This document shows positions 1 to 8,916 of a stretch of 46,689 bases of DNA, in pieces. The DNA is taken from positions 1 through 46,689 of the forward strand of contig JAJRWU010000325.1 of assembly GCA_024276655.1 (NCBI GenBank), given 5' to 3'. The stretch's first letter is position 1; the number at the start of each line of letters is the position of its first letter. Made by a program: the position numbers and the translations under genes. This DNA is from Planctomycetota bacterium. Lineage in GTDB: Bacteria > Planctomycetota > Planctomycetia > Pirellulales > Pirellulaceae. The notes beneath the pieces are model-generated. The model did no database searches, was not told the DNA's origin, and was given only the letters and a program-made list of their open reading frames with translations.

Positions 1-141
1 CACCTAAGAATACCGTTTTCTACCTGTTTCTGGGGTGTTCTTTCATGGGTGATAGCCGGACAAAACCGCTTGTTTTGTAGTGTAATACTTGTTTTCAAGA
101 GTGAGCGACAGATACCCCATTCCTTATGTATAAACAACAGG

Positions 142-1305
142 TTACAATTCCAACGGGAAGTGGCTTAGCAACTCCACGCCGTCGGCGGTGACCACGTAGT
201 TATTCTCGATGCGCATTCCGGCGCGCAATTCCGGCGCGTACAGCCCCGGCTCGGCGGTGAAGACATCGCCCTCTTGGAAGAGGTCGTCCCAATTCGGATT
301 CAGATGGGGCGCTTCGTGGGGAAACAGGCCGATGCCGTGGCCGAGATGATGATTGAATTCCCCCATCGGCGCCCGGTCCAACAAGGCTTGTGCTTCGTGA
401 AAGAGTTCTTGCGCGCTCTTGCCCGGCTTCACCGTGGCCTCCAGAAGTTCAAATACGGCGGTCACATGCCGCCACGCTTCGCGTTGGACGTCGCTCGGCT
501 CGGTGACGGAAAACGTACGGCAATTGTCGGCAAAGTAACCGCGAAAGGCCGGGCCAAGATCTAAAATATACAGTTCGCCTGCTTCGGCTTTTCGCGGACG
601 GGGAGGTCCGCCGCGGGCGCCGCAACGGTAGTCGTTACCGGTTCCGGTCAACATTTCTCCGAACTCACGCACCGCCGCCGCTTGCAGTTCGTTGAAGACC
701 TCCAGTTCACTCACGCCGGGCTGAATGATTTCCCGCGCGCGGGCGTACATGGCGTCGGTTCCGGCAATCGCCTTTTTGATCCGCGCTAGTTCGTCGGCGT
801 CCTTGCGGCGCCGCATTCGATACAGGTCGGGCTCGATATCGACGATATCCGCCGTCTGGCTTGCGTTGAAAAGCGGCGCCGCACCGAGATGCGGAGCAAA
901 CGTGGAAAACTCAACGCCCAACCGACGCGGCGCCGCCATCCCGTGTTGCTGATATTTGCTCTCCAAATGGTCGAGCAGCACTTTGCTGGAAGCCTGGCGT
1001 TGATCGTTCCGCAACGTCGAATGCCATTGTGCTTCGTAGGTCAGTACGGTATCGGCGGCCGACGTTTCCGGCTTCGCTTTTTCCGGCGCCACGAGCACCA
1101 GGGCGCCGTCGGCGCTCAGAGCCGCCGCCGGTTGGAACAACCAGGCAAAGCGAGGACCCGCCAGCCACTGGATATGCTCGGCTTGCGTGAACACGGCCAA
1201 GTCGATTTCATGCTGCTTCATCAGCGCCAAAACACGTTGCTGCCGCTTGCGGCAAGCGGCCGTGTCTATGTTTAAGTGGTCGTTACCATGCAACTCGTCG
1301 CTCAT
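142..1305 (-). CDS. M24 family metallopeptidase (Xaa-Pro aminopeptidase-like)
   Basis: Probable cytosolic aminopeptidase of the pita-bread fold, of the type that removes an N-terminal residue preceding proline. The 387-residue length fits a creatinase-like N-terminal domain (about 20-160) followed by the catalytic domain (about 170-385). All five metal ligands are visible in the expected order: D249 (ILDLG), D260 (YFADN), H323 (LGHGIG), E352 (TAEPGLY) and E367 (MRIENNY). There is no signal peptide. The frame opens with ATG at 1305, and the LRR gene upstream on the same strand ends 11 bases away, so the two may be co-transcribed. The peptidase fold is secure; dipeptidase (PepQ-like) versus aminopeptidase P-like specificity cannot be settled from sequence. 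Confidence 0.9.
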   Translation of the reverse strand: MSDELHGNDHLNIDTAACRKRQQRVLALMKQHEIDLAVFTQAEHIQWLAGPRFAWLFQPAAALSADGALVLVAPEKAKPETSAADTVLTYEAQWHSTLRNDQRQASSKVLLDHLESKYQQHGMAAPRRLGVEFSTFAPHLGAAPLFNASQTADIVDIEPDLYRMRRRKDADELARIKKAIAGTDAMYARAREIIQPGVSELEVFNELQAAAVREFGEMLTGTGNDYRCGARGGPPRPRKAEAGELYILDLGPAFRGYFADNCRTFSVTEPSDVQREAWRHVTAVFELLEATVKPGKSAQELFHEAQALLDRAPMGEFNHHLGHGIGLFPHEAPHLNPNWDDLFQEGDVFTAEPGLYAPELRAGMRIENNYVVTADGVELLSHFPLEL

Positions 1306-1316
1306 CGTTGTGTGTC

Positions 1317-2627
1317 TTACTTTGTTGGAGGATGGTTGTTGTCGGTTCGGCTGGCTAGGTCAAGATCGTGGGTCAGTCGGCAATTAGGCAGAGCCGCCTT
1401 GAACGCATCGACGCCCTGCTGCGTGACCTGCGTTCCCTTGATGGCGAGCTTCTTCAGATTGGGAAAGCTCTGCAACTTTTTTAGGCCGGCGTCGGTGAGT
1501 TTGGTGTTGGTCATCCACAACGACTCCAACTTTTTCAGCGGCGCCAGGTGCGCCAAACCGGCGTCCGTGACAAGCGTATCGTCGAGCCCCAACGATTCAA
1601 GATTGGTCAGTTTCCCCAGCGGCTTCAAGGCATCGTCGCCAATTTGCACGTACTGGAGCGAAATAAAATTCAGGCCGGTGAGTTTTTGTAAGTGCGCCAA
1701 GCCGGGGCCCTTGATCAGCGTGCGGGAGAGATCGATCCGGCTCAATCTTTTGAACGGCTTCAAATGCGCCAGCCCGGCGTCTGAAACGCGCGACCCATTC
1801 AGCCAAAGAATTCGTAGATCGGTCAGGCCGGCCAATTTTTTCAGGGCGCCGTCGCCGACCAGGGTTTCATCCAGCCCCAGGTATTGGAGTTGGGTGAGTC
1901 CCGACAAATGCGCGATGTGTTGGTCTTGAATCGACGAGTTATTCAAAGACAGGTAGGTCAGATGATGCAGCGACTTCAAGTAGACAATGCCAGGGCCCCG
2001 CACACGGCTTTTCCCAATGAACAGCGTTTGCAAGTCGGCCAAACCCTGTATGTGACGCAGCCCTTCATCACTCACGTCGGAGCCGCTAATGGATAGGCTG
2101 CTCACATGGCGCAGATCGGCCAGGAGCGCCAGGCTTTGATCGCCGCCGCGCCATTTGTCGTCCAGCCGCACCGCCGTTGCGAAGTCGAGCCGGCCCTTGA
2201 CCGTGCCTCCCAAGGCGATGATTTCAGCCGAAGCCCGCGCGTGCTGCTTGCTTTGGAAATCGTCAACCGCAGATTGCGCCCGCTCCGAAACCCCCGCGTT
2301 GCTAGACGACGCCAAACGCCGCAACGCCGCCAGCGCCGGCCGACTCGTTTCGCGATCGCGAACCAGGCACAGCTTCCGCAAAACATGCACGACCCGCCAA
2401 CGTTTTTCCGCGCTTCCGGAAACCGCCGCCGCCTCCAACGATTCGATCCCGAACCGACGCGCTTCGATCAACCGACGCGTCGCCTCTTCGCGGCGGGCAA
2501 AAGTCGTGTGGTCCAGATCCTCCAACCAAACGGCAAGATCGGCCTGATACGCTTCCTCCTGAGCCCAAAGGGGAAACGACGGCGGCAACGCAAACAGAGC
2601 ACACGCCATGAAGAGCAGACGCTGCAT
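1317..2627 (-). CDS. Secreted leucine-rich repeat protein
   Basis: A 436-residue exported protein. I chose the internal ATG at 2627 because it gives a clear signal peptide (MQRLLFMACALFALPP, cleavage near LWAQ); the longer open frame from 2678 would bury it behind 17 polar residues. Residues about 25-120 are helical and HEAT-like (EEATRRLIEARRFGIESL, later LAALRRLA). From about 160 to 420 there are roughly ten LRR units of ~24 residues with the pattern L..L.L..T.(V/L)TDAGL..L, the type abundant in planctomycetes. LRRs normally bind protein partners; no catalytic domain is visible. The stop lies 11 bases from the M24 peptidase start, suggesting one transcript. Its partner is unknown. Confidence 0.85.
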   Translation of the reverse strand: MQRLLFMACALFALPPSFPLWAQEEAYQADLAVWLEDLDHTTFARREEATRRLIEARRFGIESLEAAAVSGSAEKRWRVVHVLRKLCLVRDRETSRPALAALRRLASSSNAGVSERAQSAVDDFQSKQHARASAEIIALGGTVKGRLDFATAVRLDDKWRGGDQSLALLADLRHVSSLSISGSDVSDEGLRHIQGLADLQTLFIGKSRVRGPGIVYLKSLHHLTYLSLNNSSIQDQHIAHLSGLTQLQYLGLDETLVGDGALKKLAGLTDLRILWLNGSRVSDAGLAHLKPFKRLSRIDLSRTLIKGPGLAHLQKLTGLNFISLQYVQIGDDALKPLGKLTNLESLGLDDTLVTDAGLAHLAPLKKLESLWMTNTKLTDAGLKKLQSFPNLKKLAIKGTQVTQQGVDAFKAALPNCRLTHDLDLASRTDNNHPPTK

Positions 2628-2795
2628 GTTCACACTGCCTTTTGTCCTTGCATTGCGAGCCATGGAGCCAATGCCCAAAAGTGGTTGTGAAAAGTGGCGG
2701 CGTTCGTTTTATTATAACCGCGCCACCGCCGATGGATACACCATCGAACCGCTTTCAAATTCTTGATTCCTCAGTCGGCAGACCGTGGTTCCCTT

Positions 2796-2893
2796 TAGGC
2801 GAGCGCAGATGGAAATTTACCTAATACAAGCACGAAGCGCAAGCGAGTGAATCAGCAAACGGTCATTCCCGCGTAGGTGGGAACCCAAAAAAG
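2796..2893. repeat. Left arm of ~98-bp inverted repeat flanking the fhcC-like gene
   Basis: Starts taggcgagcg, contains aagcacgaagcgcaagcgag and ends gggaacccaaaaaa. It is the reverse complement, with roughly 15 differences by eye, of 3953-4052. The core is a repeat I know as very common in intergenic DNA of Pirellulales. It sits in the 459-base gap between the LRR gene start and the fhcC-like start; I see no gene in that gap. Confidence 0.85.
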
Positions 2894-3086
2894 GGCTCTT
2901 CCCAGCATGCAAACGGTTCGCAAGGCGGACGCTACTTACTGCTGGTTCGTTACACTTTGCGGCGTTGCTTTGGTCGTGGTATAACGCTCACGGTTGAAAA
3001 TTGCGTGTTTTTCGTTGAACGGCAAAGCCGTCGCTGGCCTTGTGAAGCATAGGCGGCGCACATAATAAAGCAGGTTGGTCGCGAGT

Positions 3087-3905
3087 ATGTCGCTTTTACT
3101 TGAATATCGTAGTCCTGGCTCAATTCCGCTGGAAGTGGAGGGAATCACTCCCGATGTGCTGCGCGAGAAATCGTTCGGTGAGACAGAACAGATGCCAGTT
3201 TTCGAGGGGAACCGTCAGGGTGTGTTGGCCGACTTTTTCAAGCTTTCGGGCGATCTCGCCGATGGCCGCATGGTTTGGGAGGGCGACCTCTCCGGCGTGC
3301 ATTGGCTCGGCGCCCACATGCGCGAGGGCGAAATGCTTATTCGCGGCCCCGCCGGGCGACACATTGGCAGTGAAATGCGCGGCGGGCGAATTATCGTCCA
3401 AGGCGACGCCAGCGATTGGGTGGGCGGCGAAATGCGCGGCGGCTCGATTCATATTCAAGGCAATGCCGGCCATTTGATCGGCGCCGCTTATCGCGGCAGT
3501 CCGGTCGGCATGCGCGGCGGCGTGATCATGATCGACGGAAACGCCGGCAACGAATTGGGGCACACCATGCGTCGCGGACTATTGGCCGTGGGCGGCGATG
3601 TCGGCGATCTGATCGGCTTCAACATGCTGGCGGGCAGCATCTTCGTTTTCGGCGCGAGCGGCATTCGTCATGGCGCCGGCATGCGGCGCGGAACACTGGG
3701 ATTTTTTGGCCCGCCGCCGCCGCTATTGGCGACATTTCGACGCGCCTGCCGGTATCGCCCCGTGATGCTCACGATGTTGTTTCGCCAATTGCGAAAAGAC
3801 GGGTTTCACATCGCCGACGAACTCCTCACCCAAGATTTTGAACTCCACCACGGCGATATGATCGAAGGCGGACGCGGCGAGATCTTGCTACGCGGCGCGG
3901 CGTAA
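3087..3905 (+). CDS. fhcC: Formylmethanofuran dehydrogenase subunit C-like protein (FhcC/FmdC family)
   Basis: A 272-residue protein made almost entirely of the right-handed beta-helix shared by FmdC/FhcC and the C-terminal domain of glutamate synthase. Repeats of the form G..(M)RGG.I.(V/I).G.AG..(I/V)G run from about residue 65 to 215 (EMRGGRIIVQGDASDWVGG, then EMRGGSIHIQGNAGHLIG). In the Fhc complex this subunit helps transfer the formyl group to tetrahydromethanopterin-type carriers in C1 metabolism, which many planctomycetes possess. ATG at 3087 is preferred to the TTG four codons upstream because the conserved protein begins at MSLLLEY. No other fhc, mch or fae gene is adjacent, so it is an orphan here, and it is framed by ~98-bp inverted repeats. 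A GltB C-terminal-like paralogue is the main alternative. Confidence 0.82.
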   Translation: MSLLLEYRSPGSIPLEVEGITPDVLREKSFGETEQMPVFEGNRQGVLADFFKLSGDLADGRMVWEGDLSGVHWLGAHMREGEMLIRGPAGRHIGSEMRGGRIIVQGDASDWVGGEMRGGSIHIQGNAGHLIGAAYRGSPVGMRGGVIMIDGNAGNELGHTMRRGLLAVGGDVGDLIGFNMLAGSIFVFGASGIRHGAGMRRGTLGFFGPPPPLLATFRRACRYRPVMLTMLFRQLRKDGFHIADELLTQDFELHHGDMIEGGRGEILLRGAA

Positions 3906-3952
3906 GGCGAACGGCGGAAAATAACTTACCCGCACGCAGCGGGAGTCCGTGA

Positions 3953-4052
3953 GTTTTTTTGGGTTTCCACTTGTCGGGGAATGACCGTTTGTTGATTCAC
4001 TCGCTTGCGCTTCGTGCTTGTATTGGGTAAATCCTCATCTGCCGCTCGCCTA
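3953..4052. repeat. Right arm of ~98-bp inverted repeat flanking the fhcC-like gene
   Basis: Reverse-complement partner of 2796-2893. The conserved core reads ctcgcttgcgcttcgtgctt here. Arm to arm the unit is about 1.26 kb and contains only the fhcC-like gene. Translating this core on the minus strand gives the peptide TSTKRKRV, a familiar spurious peptide in planctomycete annotations. Confidence 0.85.
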
Positions 4053-4089
4053 ACGGACGCGGTTGCCGATAAAAACGGCCCCCGTGGAA

Positions 4090-5037
4090 CTACGCATCTT
4101 GATCTTGTATTAAATGACGAGCGAACGCGGCTTTGGTTCGTCGCCACATTTCTTCAGACAGCACGTGTCCTGTGTTCGGTTCGATGTAGTGGGTGAATTT
4201 TTTCTCAGCGTGTTTTGCGGCGTAGGCGTTTTGAATGGTTTCGATACCTCGGCGCACTTCGTCGATCGGGCTGCCGCCATCGTTCTCACCGAAATTCAAA
4301 TGCAACGCGCGGGGCGCGATCAAGGCCGCGATATCGGGCGTGTCGCCGTGGGAAAAAATGCCGGGTACGAAATTGGGGAAGCAGTGCAGCATGTGGTTAT
4401 CGTGAATGGCTTTGTAGGTTGGCAGGCAGCAGTTGCCGACCAGGCATTGCAACCGTTTTTCCCACGGCCCCACCAGCCAGGTGTGCGTCGAACCCATGGA
4501 GTGTCCATAACAACCGAGGCGGTCTGAGGCGACTTCCGGCCGACTGGTGAGAAAATCGATCGCGCGCCGCATATCGAGAATGTTCTTCCAGGCCATGCAC
4601 TTTCCAGAAACGACGTAGCGTAAAAACTCGAAACGCTCGTAGGCCCCGCCCTTGAGTTTCTTCGTGGCGTCTTGCCGCTCTTCAAAACAGAGGGCGTCGG
4701 GGCACAAAACCACATAACCTTCGCGGGCCAGCGCCGCGCCGGTATGATGCATGGGGTTTCCCGCCAACCCCGCCGGCTCGCTCTTGCCTAAATGCCATTG
4801 CCCGGCATGTTGATGCCAAACGGCAATTCCCGGCGCCGGGTTCTGGGCCGATACGCCGTCGGGAATCAGCAGCATGGCGGGAATAGGGTCGTGGGGTTCG
4901 GCGTCGTAATAGAGCGATTCGATGCGGAAACCGTCTTGGGGGAGCGTCTCTCGATGACGCACGTTCAAGGCCGGGGGTTCTGGCCAAGGTCCGCCCAAAC
5001 CGGTTAAAAGACGATCATAAAAGTCGGCGCTGGCCAT
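4090..5037 (-). CDS. Alpha/beta hydrolase, dienelactone hydrolase / acetyl xylan esterase-like
   Basis: A 315-residue serine hydrolase. Catalytic residues are visible: nucleophile S180 in GHSMG (178-182), likely acid D253 in NFGENDGG and H291 in NTGHVLS. The layout (N-terminal strands around PAMLLIPDG, a cap region, late helices) resembles AXE1/DLH-type esterases acting on carboxylic esters. The open frame continues upstream to 5784, but that part is arginine-rich, overlaps hemG on the other strand and looks like a shadow. ATG at 5037 (MASADFYD) is the last sensible start before the conserved region. There is no signal peptide, so it should be cytoplasmic. The natural substrate is unknown. 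Confidence 0.85.
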   Translation of the reverse strand: MASADFYDRLLTGLGGPWPEPPALNVRHRETLPQDGFRIESLYYDAEPHDPIPAMLLIPDGVSAQNPAPGIAVWHQHAGQWHLGKSEPAGLAGNPMHHTGAALAREGYVVLCPDALCFEERQDATKKLKGGAYERFEFLRYVVSGKCMAWKNILDMRRAIDFLTSRPEVASDRLGCYGHSMGSTHTWLVGPWEKRLQCLVGNCCLPTYKAIHDNHMLHCFPNFVPGIFSHGDTPDIAALIAPRALHLNFGENDGGSPIDEVRRGIETIQNAYAAKHAEKKFTHYIEPNTGHVLSEEMWRRTKAAFARHLIQDQDA

Positions 5038-5065
5038 GTCGGCTCCCTGTCGCTCTTGGCGTTTG

Positions 5066-5098
5066 AGAAGCCCGGCTGTTTGAAAAAGCCGGGCTTCT
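5066..5098. repeat. Intergenic hairpin, agaagcccggc family
   Basis: An 11-bp perfect stem (agaagcccggc / gccgggcttct) with an 11-base loop, in the 352-base divergent gap between the hydrolase start and hemG start. There is no T-run on either side, so it is more likely a repeat or leader structure than a terminator. The stem core matches the palindromes at 6868, 15583 and 25435. Nothing else is recognisable in this gap. Confidence 0.6.
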
Positions 5099-5389
5099 GG
5101 GCCAGGATATCGTTTTTCCACACGTCCTGGGCGTTCTGAAGGCGGAGTTCGGGCGACCCCCTGTCTCAAGGCTAACTGACGCACGGCGGCCCGTCCAACG
5201 CCCGCCAGTCGCGCCCGCCAGTCATATTTGACGCTGGTCGCGCCGGCCTTCCAACCGCACCGCGAAGATGCGTTGCCGAAAGGGCGACGCCGCACTAAAC
5301 TGGATGCAGTTGTCCTGTTTGTTGACGCCGGCCGTTTATCCGCCCGGCTAGTTGTCGTTGTCTTGAAAAACCCTGCTGCGATCCTGCCG

Positions 5390-6829
5390 ATGTGCTCTTT
5401 GCCGCCCATAACGTCTCCGTCTTCCATTCGTTCAGTAGCTGTTATCGGCGGAGGGATCTCCGGCTTGGCGGCGGCGCATCGGCTGACGGAACTCGAACCG
5501 ACCGTTCGCCTGACGTTGTTCGAGGCGTCGGACCGGTTGGGCGGCGTCTTGAAAACGACCTCCCAAGACGGCTTTTTAGTGGAGGGCGGCGCCGATAATT
5601 TCATCACGACCGCGCCGTGGGCCTTAGACCTTTGCCGTCGCATCGGCTTCAGCGAACAACTGCTGCGAACGAATCCGAACTTCCGCCATGCGTTTGTGGT
5701 TCGTCGAGGACGCATCCACCCCATACCAGATGGCTTCGTCGTGATGGCGCCAAATAAAATCGGCCCCATTCTGAGTACGCCCATTCTTAGTCCGCTGGGA
5801 AAGCTACGTTTGGCCTGGGAGCGATTTATCCCGCGTCGGGAGGAAAACGACGATGAAAGTTTGGCCTCGTTCTGCCGGCGCAGGCTGGGCCGGGAAACTT
5901 ACGAACGTCTTGTGCAACCGTTGATTGGCGGAATCTATACCGGTGATCCCGAGAAACTCAGCCTGCGCGCCACCATGCCTCGTTTTGCCGAAATGGAGCG
6001 CTCACATGGCAGTCTGATTCGCGCATTACGCAGCGTGCGCAAGCCGGCGGAGTCGAGCAGCGGCGCGCGATACAGTATGTTTGTCGCGCCGAGCGACGGA
6101 ATGACAAGCCTAGTCAACGCCATTGCCGGGCGTTTGCCGCCGGAGTCGGTCCAACGGAATGCGCGCGTGAGCGAACTGACGTCCACGAGCAAGGGCTGGC
6201 GCGTAACCATCGCCGAGAGCGAGGACACACAGGAGTACGACGCCGTGATACTCGCCACTCCAGCGGCGGCGGCGGCGCGGCTCACCGCTCCCCTCGATAG
6301 CGACCTCTCCGATGCGTTGGGGAAGATCGAGCATGCGAGTTGCTCGATTGTTTCTCTCGGCTACCGGCGCGCTCAGGTGTCGCACCCGCTCGACGGTTTT
6401 GGCGTTGTCGCGCCGCGCATCGAGAAACGCAGAGTTCTTTCGGCGAGTTTCTCCAGCATCAAGTACGCCGGCCGAGCGCCCGACGACTGCGTGTTGATTC
6501 GCGTGTTCGTCGGCGGCGCCTGCCAACCCGAACTGGCCGCGCTTCCCCAAGACCAATTGCTTAATCTGGCTGCCGAAGAACTTCACGACTTACTGGGCGT
6601 TCAAGGCGCGCCGTGCTTCACGCATGTCAGCCGCCATACCGCCGCCATGCCGCAGTATTACATCGGCCATATCGAGAACACTCGCCGCATCGCCGATCGG
6701 TTGCAGCGGCATTCCAAGTTGTTCATGGCGGGCAATTTTCTGGACGGCGTCGGCCTGCCCAACTGCATTCACAGTGGCGAACGAGCCGCGGAAAGCGTTG
6801 CGGCGGCTTTCGCCGGCGCGCTACTCTGA
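5390..6829 (+). CDS. hemG: Protoporphyrinogen oxidase (HemG/HemY-type, FAD)
   Basis: Oxidises protoporphyrinogen IX (or coproporphyrinogen III, as in HemY/CgoX) late in haem synthesis, using FAD and oxygen. Starting from ATG at 5390 gives 479 residues, the usual length for the family; the frame is open back to 5228 but the added 54 residues are unlike the family. The FAD-binding dinucleotide fold is at the N-terminus (VAVIGGGISGLAAAHRL), followed by ASDRLGG and EGGADNF. The C-terminal FAD segment LFMAGNFLDGVGLPNCIHSG is typical, with G.G at the isoalloxazine end. No other haem gene lies beside it. A strong palindrome 39 bases after the stop probably terminates the transcript. Confidence 0.92.
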   Translation: MCSLPPITSPSSIRSVAVIGGGISGLAAAHRLTELEPTVRLTLFEASDRLGGVLKTTSQDGFLVEGGADNFITTAPWALDLCRRIGFSEQLLRTNPNFRHAFVVRRGRIHPIPDGFVVMAPNKIGPILSTPILSPLGKLRLAWERFIPRREENDDESLASFCRRRLGRETYERLVQPLIGGIYTGDPEKLSLRATMPRFAEMERSHGSLIRALRSVRKPAESSSGARYSMFVAPSDGMTSLVNAIAGRLPPESVQRNARVSELTSTSKGWRVTIAESEDTQEYDAVILATPAAAAARLTAPLDSDLSDALGKIEHASCSIVSLGYRRAQVSHPLDGFGVVAPRIEKRRVLSASFSSIKYAGRAPDDCVLIRVFVGGACQPELAALPQDQLLNLAAEELHDLLGVQGAPCFTHVSRHTAAMPQYYIGHIENTRRIADRLQRHSKLFMAGNFLDGVGLPNCIHSGERAAESVAAAFAGALL

Positions 6830-6867
6830 TAGGAGTAGTCGCGAAACAAGTTCCCGGATGTCGTTCA

Positions 6868-6903
6868 AAAAAGCCCGGCATTTTCAAAATGCCGGGCTTT
6901 TAA
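6868..6903 (+). terminator. Palindromic terminator / repeat element after hemG
   Basis: A near-perfect palindrome, AAAAGCCCGGCATTTT then C then its reverse complement, ending in a T-run on the + strand 39 bases after the hemG stop. It fits a Rho-independent terminator. Flanks are also shared with the copy at 25435 (upstream gttcccgg, downstream gtaaattcagga), so it belongs to a dispersed element of roughly 90-100 bases that reaches about 6841-6930. Confidence 0.75.
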
Positions 6904-7027
6904 TTCGGCTTGTAAATTCAGGACGGTTCCATAGTGGAATTTACGAGCAATTCTCGGCAAAAGTACGGCGTATGCATTATATTGCTACTGCCATCGCCCT
7001 TTCCGGAAACTGCGCAGGAATACTCAG

Positions 7028-7636
7028 GTGAACAACGATCAAGACCAACTCCTAAATCGCATTCGCGCCGGCGACGCCGAAGCCTTGGCCGAATTCTCGG
7101 AAGCCAATCGCTGGCGGCTGATGGCGTACATCGAACGGCAATTGGGCGCCGGGCTGCGCCGCAAGGTTGAGCCCGACGACATCTTCCAGGAAACGATTAC
7201 CGACGCCGTGCGCGCCGTTGACAAAATAGTGCTCGGTGATCGCGACCCTTTCTCTTGGTTGTGCCAGGTTGCGGAACGACGCATTGTCGACGCCCACCGC
7301 CATTTTTTCGGCGCCAAAAAGCGAGATGCCGCTCGCGAGACGCCACTTGGTTCGCCCGGCGGCGGCGATTCACAGCCGGGCGGTTTGATCAATCTGCTGG
7401 TCAACAGCATGACGACGCCCAGCCAGGCGTTTTCACGCAACGTCCGCGAAATGCGGCTCTTGGAAGCGATGAGCCAACTTTCCGAGGAACAGCGCGAAGC
7501 GTTGCGGCTGCGGTATGTCGAGAACAAGCCGTCCAAGGAAATCGCCTCGGCGCTGGGCAAAAGCGACGCCGCCGTGCGCGTGATGCTCACTCGCTCGCTC
7601 AAGCGGCTGCAAACCTTGCTCGAATCGGACAACTGA
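7028..7636 (+). CDS. ECF-type RNA polymerase sigma factor
   Basis: A 202-residue sigma-70 family protein with only regions 2 and 4. Region 2 covers about 20-95 (DIFQETITDAVRAVD, then DPFSWLCQVAERRIVDAHR), and region 4 about 145-198 (LSEEQREALRLRYVENKPSKEIA, then SDAAVRVMLTRSLKRLQ with the recognition helix). The linker of about 40 residues is longer than usual and glycine-rich, as in planctomycete-specific ECF groups. The start is GTG at 7028. No anti-sigma gene follows; the next gene is on the other strand, so regulation is not evident from context. It should direct polymerase to a small regulon in response to a signal I cannot identify. Confidence 0.88.
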   Translation: MNNDQDQLLNRIRAGDAEALAEFSEANRWRLMAYIERQLGAGLRRKVEPDDIFQETITDAVRAVDKIVLGDRDPFSWLCQVAERRIVDAHRHFFGAKKRDAARETPLGSPGGGDSQPGGLINLLVNSMTTPSQAFSRNVREMRLLEAMSQLSEEQREALRLRYVENKPSKEIASALGKSDAAVRVMLTRSLKRLQTLLESDN

Positions 7637-7737
7637 ACGCCGCCGCCACGGACTGCAACCATGCCAGCCGTTGGAGTTCATGGTTCCTGCTCTTGAACGA
7701 ACGACGTGCTTCGTTGTGATCGCTTGCGATGCATTGC

Positions 7738-8889
7738 CTAGTTCGACGAAGAACCCGCCGGCGAAAGCCCTAGTAGCTTGACGGCGTTTCCGTTGTATAT
7801 CTTTTCCAAAACCGGCTTCGGCAGGAAGATGCCGTAGATCATCCAGAAGCCTTGGCGGTGGTGCGATTCGGCGGTGTCGAAGTATTCATCGTCGGTTTCC
7901 ATGAAACGATAATAAAGACGATAGGCCTCGGCTTGCGGCGTGGTATCGGTGCCGAACATGATGCGGTCTTGATACTTGATGAAGAACCGGCGGCAACTGT
8001 ACGGCTGGCGACCCAACTCGGAAATTCGCGCGTCGATATCGACATAAAAATTCGGATACGCATCGAGCCACTTGCCAACCGTTTTCAGGTCTTCAGGATT
8101 GTTTCCGAAATGTGCGCCGATGAATGTCGTTTTTGGATGTTTGGCGATGGCCCGATTGCGTTGCTCCAGCAACTCTTCTCGCGACGGATACTTCTCGCCG
8201 TGGAACAGCCAGTTAGGATGTTTGTTGAGTTCGTGCCAGCGTTCGTTGTAGCGATCGAGCGGCGTAAAAAAAGCGGCTGGATCGGAAGTGTGAATCATCA
8301 CGGGGCGATTCATTTCACCGCACAAGGCCCAGATCGGGTCGAGGCGTTTGTCGTCGATGCCGAGCAGCTTGCCGTCTTTATCGCGGTACGACAAACCAAG
8401 CGACTTGTGAAACTTCAGCCCTTTTGCTCCGGCTTGGAAGCTTTTTCGCAAACGGTCTGTTTCTCGCTTCGACCAGCCATCTTCGTCGAAGCCGCGCAGA
8501 TCGATCAAGGCGAAGGTCAGGAAGCGGCCAGGATGCGCTTCGTCCAGAGCGGCGATGGTCTCTTGCAGCCGGGCGTCCCAGCCGCCGTCCAGGTTCACGA
8601 CCGTGCGAACGCCGGCGGCATCCATCTCGGCGATGTATTTGTCGACGCGATTCTTGGTCAAGACGGCTGCCCCGCCGCCCAGGTGATTATGCACGTCAAC
8701 CACCGGAAACTTGGGCAGCGCGATTCGCGTTACCTTGGTTTTGAGCATCGAGCGAGGTTGCCAATCGCGCAGTTTTAGGTCGCGGATATCTTCCGGTTTC
8801 GGCGCGGCCTGTTGCGCGAGGGCCGTGTGAGCGGTCAATATAAGAGAAACCATGAGGAGCCGGCAGGCGGCGTTCGGTGCGGATATCAT
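7738..8889 (-). CDS. Secreted amidohydrolase-family protein (Amidohydro_2 type)
   Basis: A 383-residue TIM-barrel hydrolase of the amidohydrolase superfamily, subfamily 2 (the ACMSD / 4-oxalomesaconate hydratase-like group). The N-terminus is a signal peptide (LLMVSLILTAHTALAQ, cleavage near residue 26), so it acts outside the cytoplasm. Metal ligands appear in order: HxH at H67 and H69 (VDVHNHLGG), a histidine in VMIHTSDP, one in IGAHFGNN, and an aspartate in MFGTDTTP. The metal-dependent reaction (decarboxylation, hydrolysis or lactonase) cannot be told from sequence. The CBM9-like gene lies upstream on the same strand with a 27-base gap, so the two are probably one operon acting outside the cell, perhaps on plant- or algal-derived material (inference). 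Confidence 0.85.
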   Translation of the reverse strand: MISAPNAACRLLMVSLILTAHTALAQQAAPKPEDIRDLKLRDWQPRSMLKTKVTRIALPKFPVVDVHNHLGGGAAVLTKNRVDKYIAEMDAAGVRTVVNLDGGWDARLQETIAALDEAHPGRFLTFALIDLRGFDEDGWSKRETDRLRKSFQAGAKGLKFHKSLGLSYRDKDGKLLGIDDKRLDPIWALCGEMNRPVMIHTSDPAAFFTPLDRYNERWHELNKHPNWLFHGEKYPSREELLEQRNRAIAKHPKTTFIGAHFGNNPEDLKTVGKWLDAYPNFYVDIDARISELGRQPYSCRRFFIKYQDRIMFGTDTTPQAEAYRLYYRFMETDDEYFDTAESHHRQGFWMIYGIFLPKPVLEKIYNGNAVKLLGLSPAGSSSN

Positions 8890-8916
8890 CGGATTCCTGT
8901 TTGACTTGAAATGCGT

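Noticed and set aside
2807-4052. Insertion sequence or composite transposon around the fhcC-like gene
   Set aside because: The arms have no transposase and no clear target duplication; kept only as an observation, not called a mobile element.
3926-4147. Small minus-strand frame containing TSTKRKRV
   Set aside because: The peptide is the translation of a common intergenic repeat, not a gene.
5038-5784. Upstream extension of the alpha/beta hydrolase frame to 5784
   Set aside because: It overlaps hemG on the opposite strand, is arginine-rich and matches nothing in the hydrolase family; ATG 5037 fits better.
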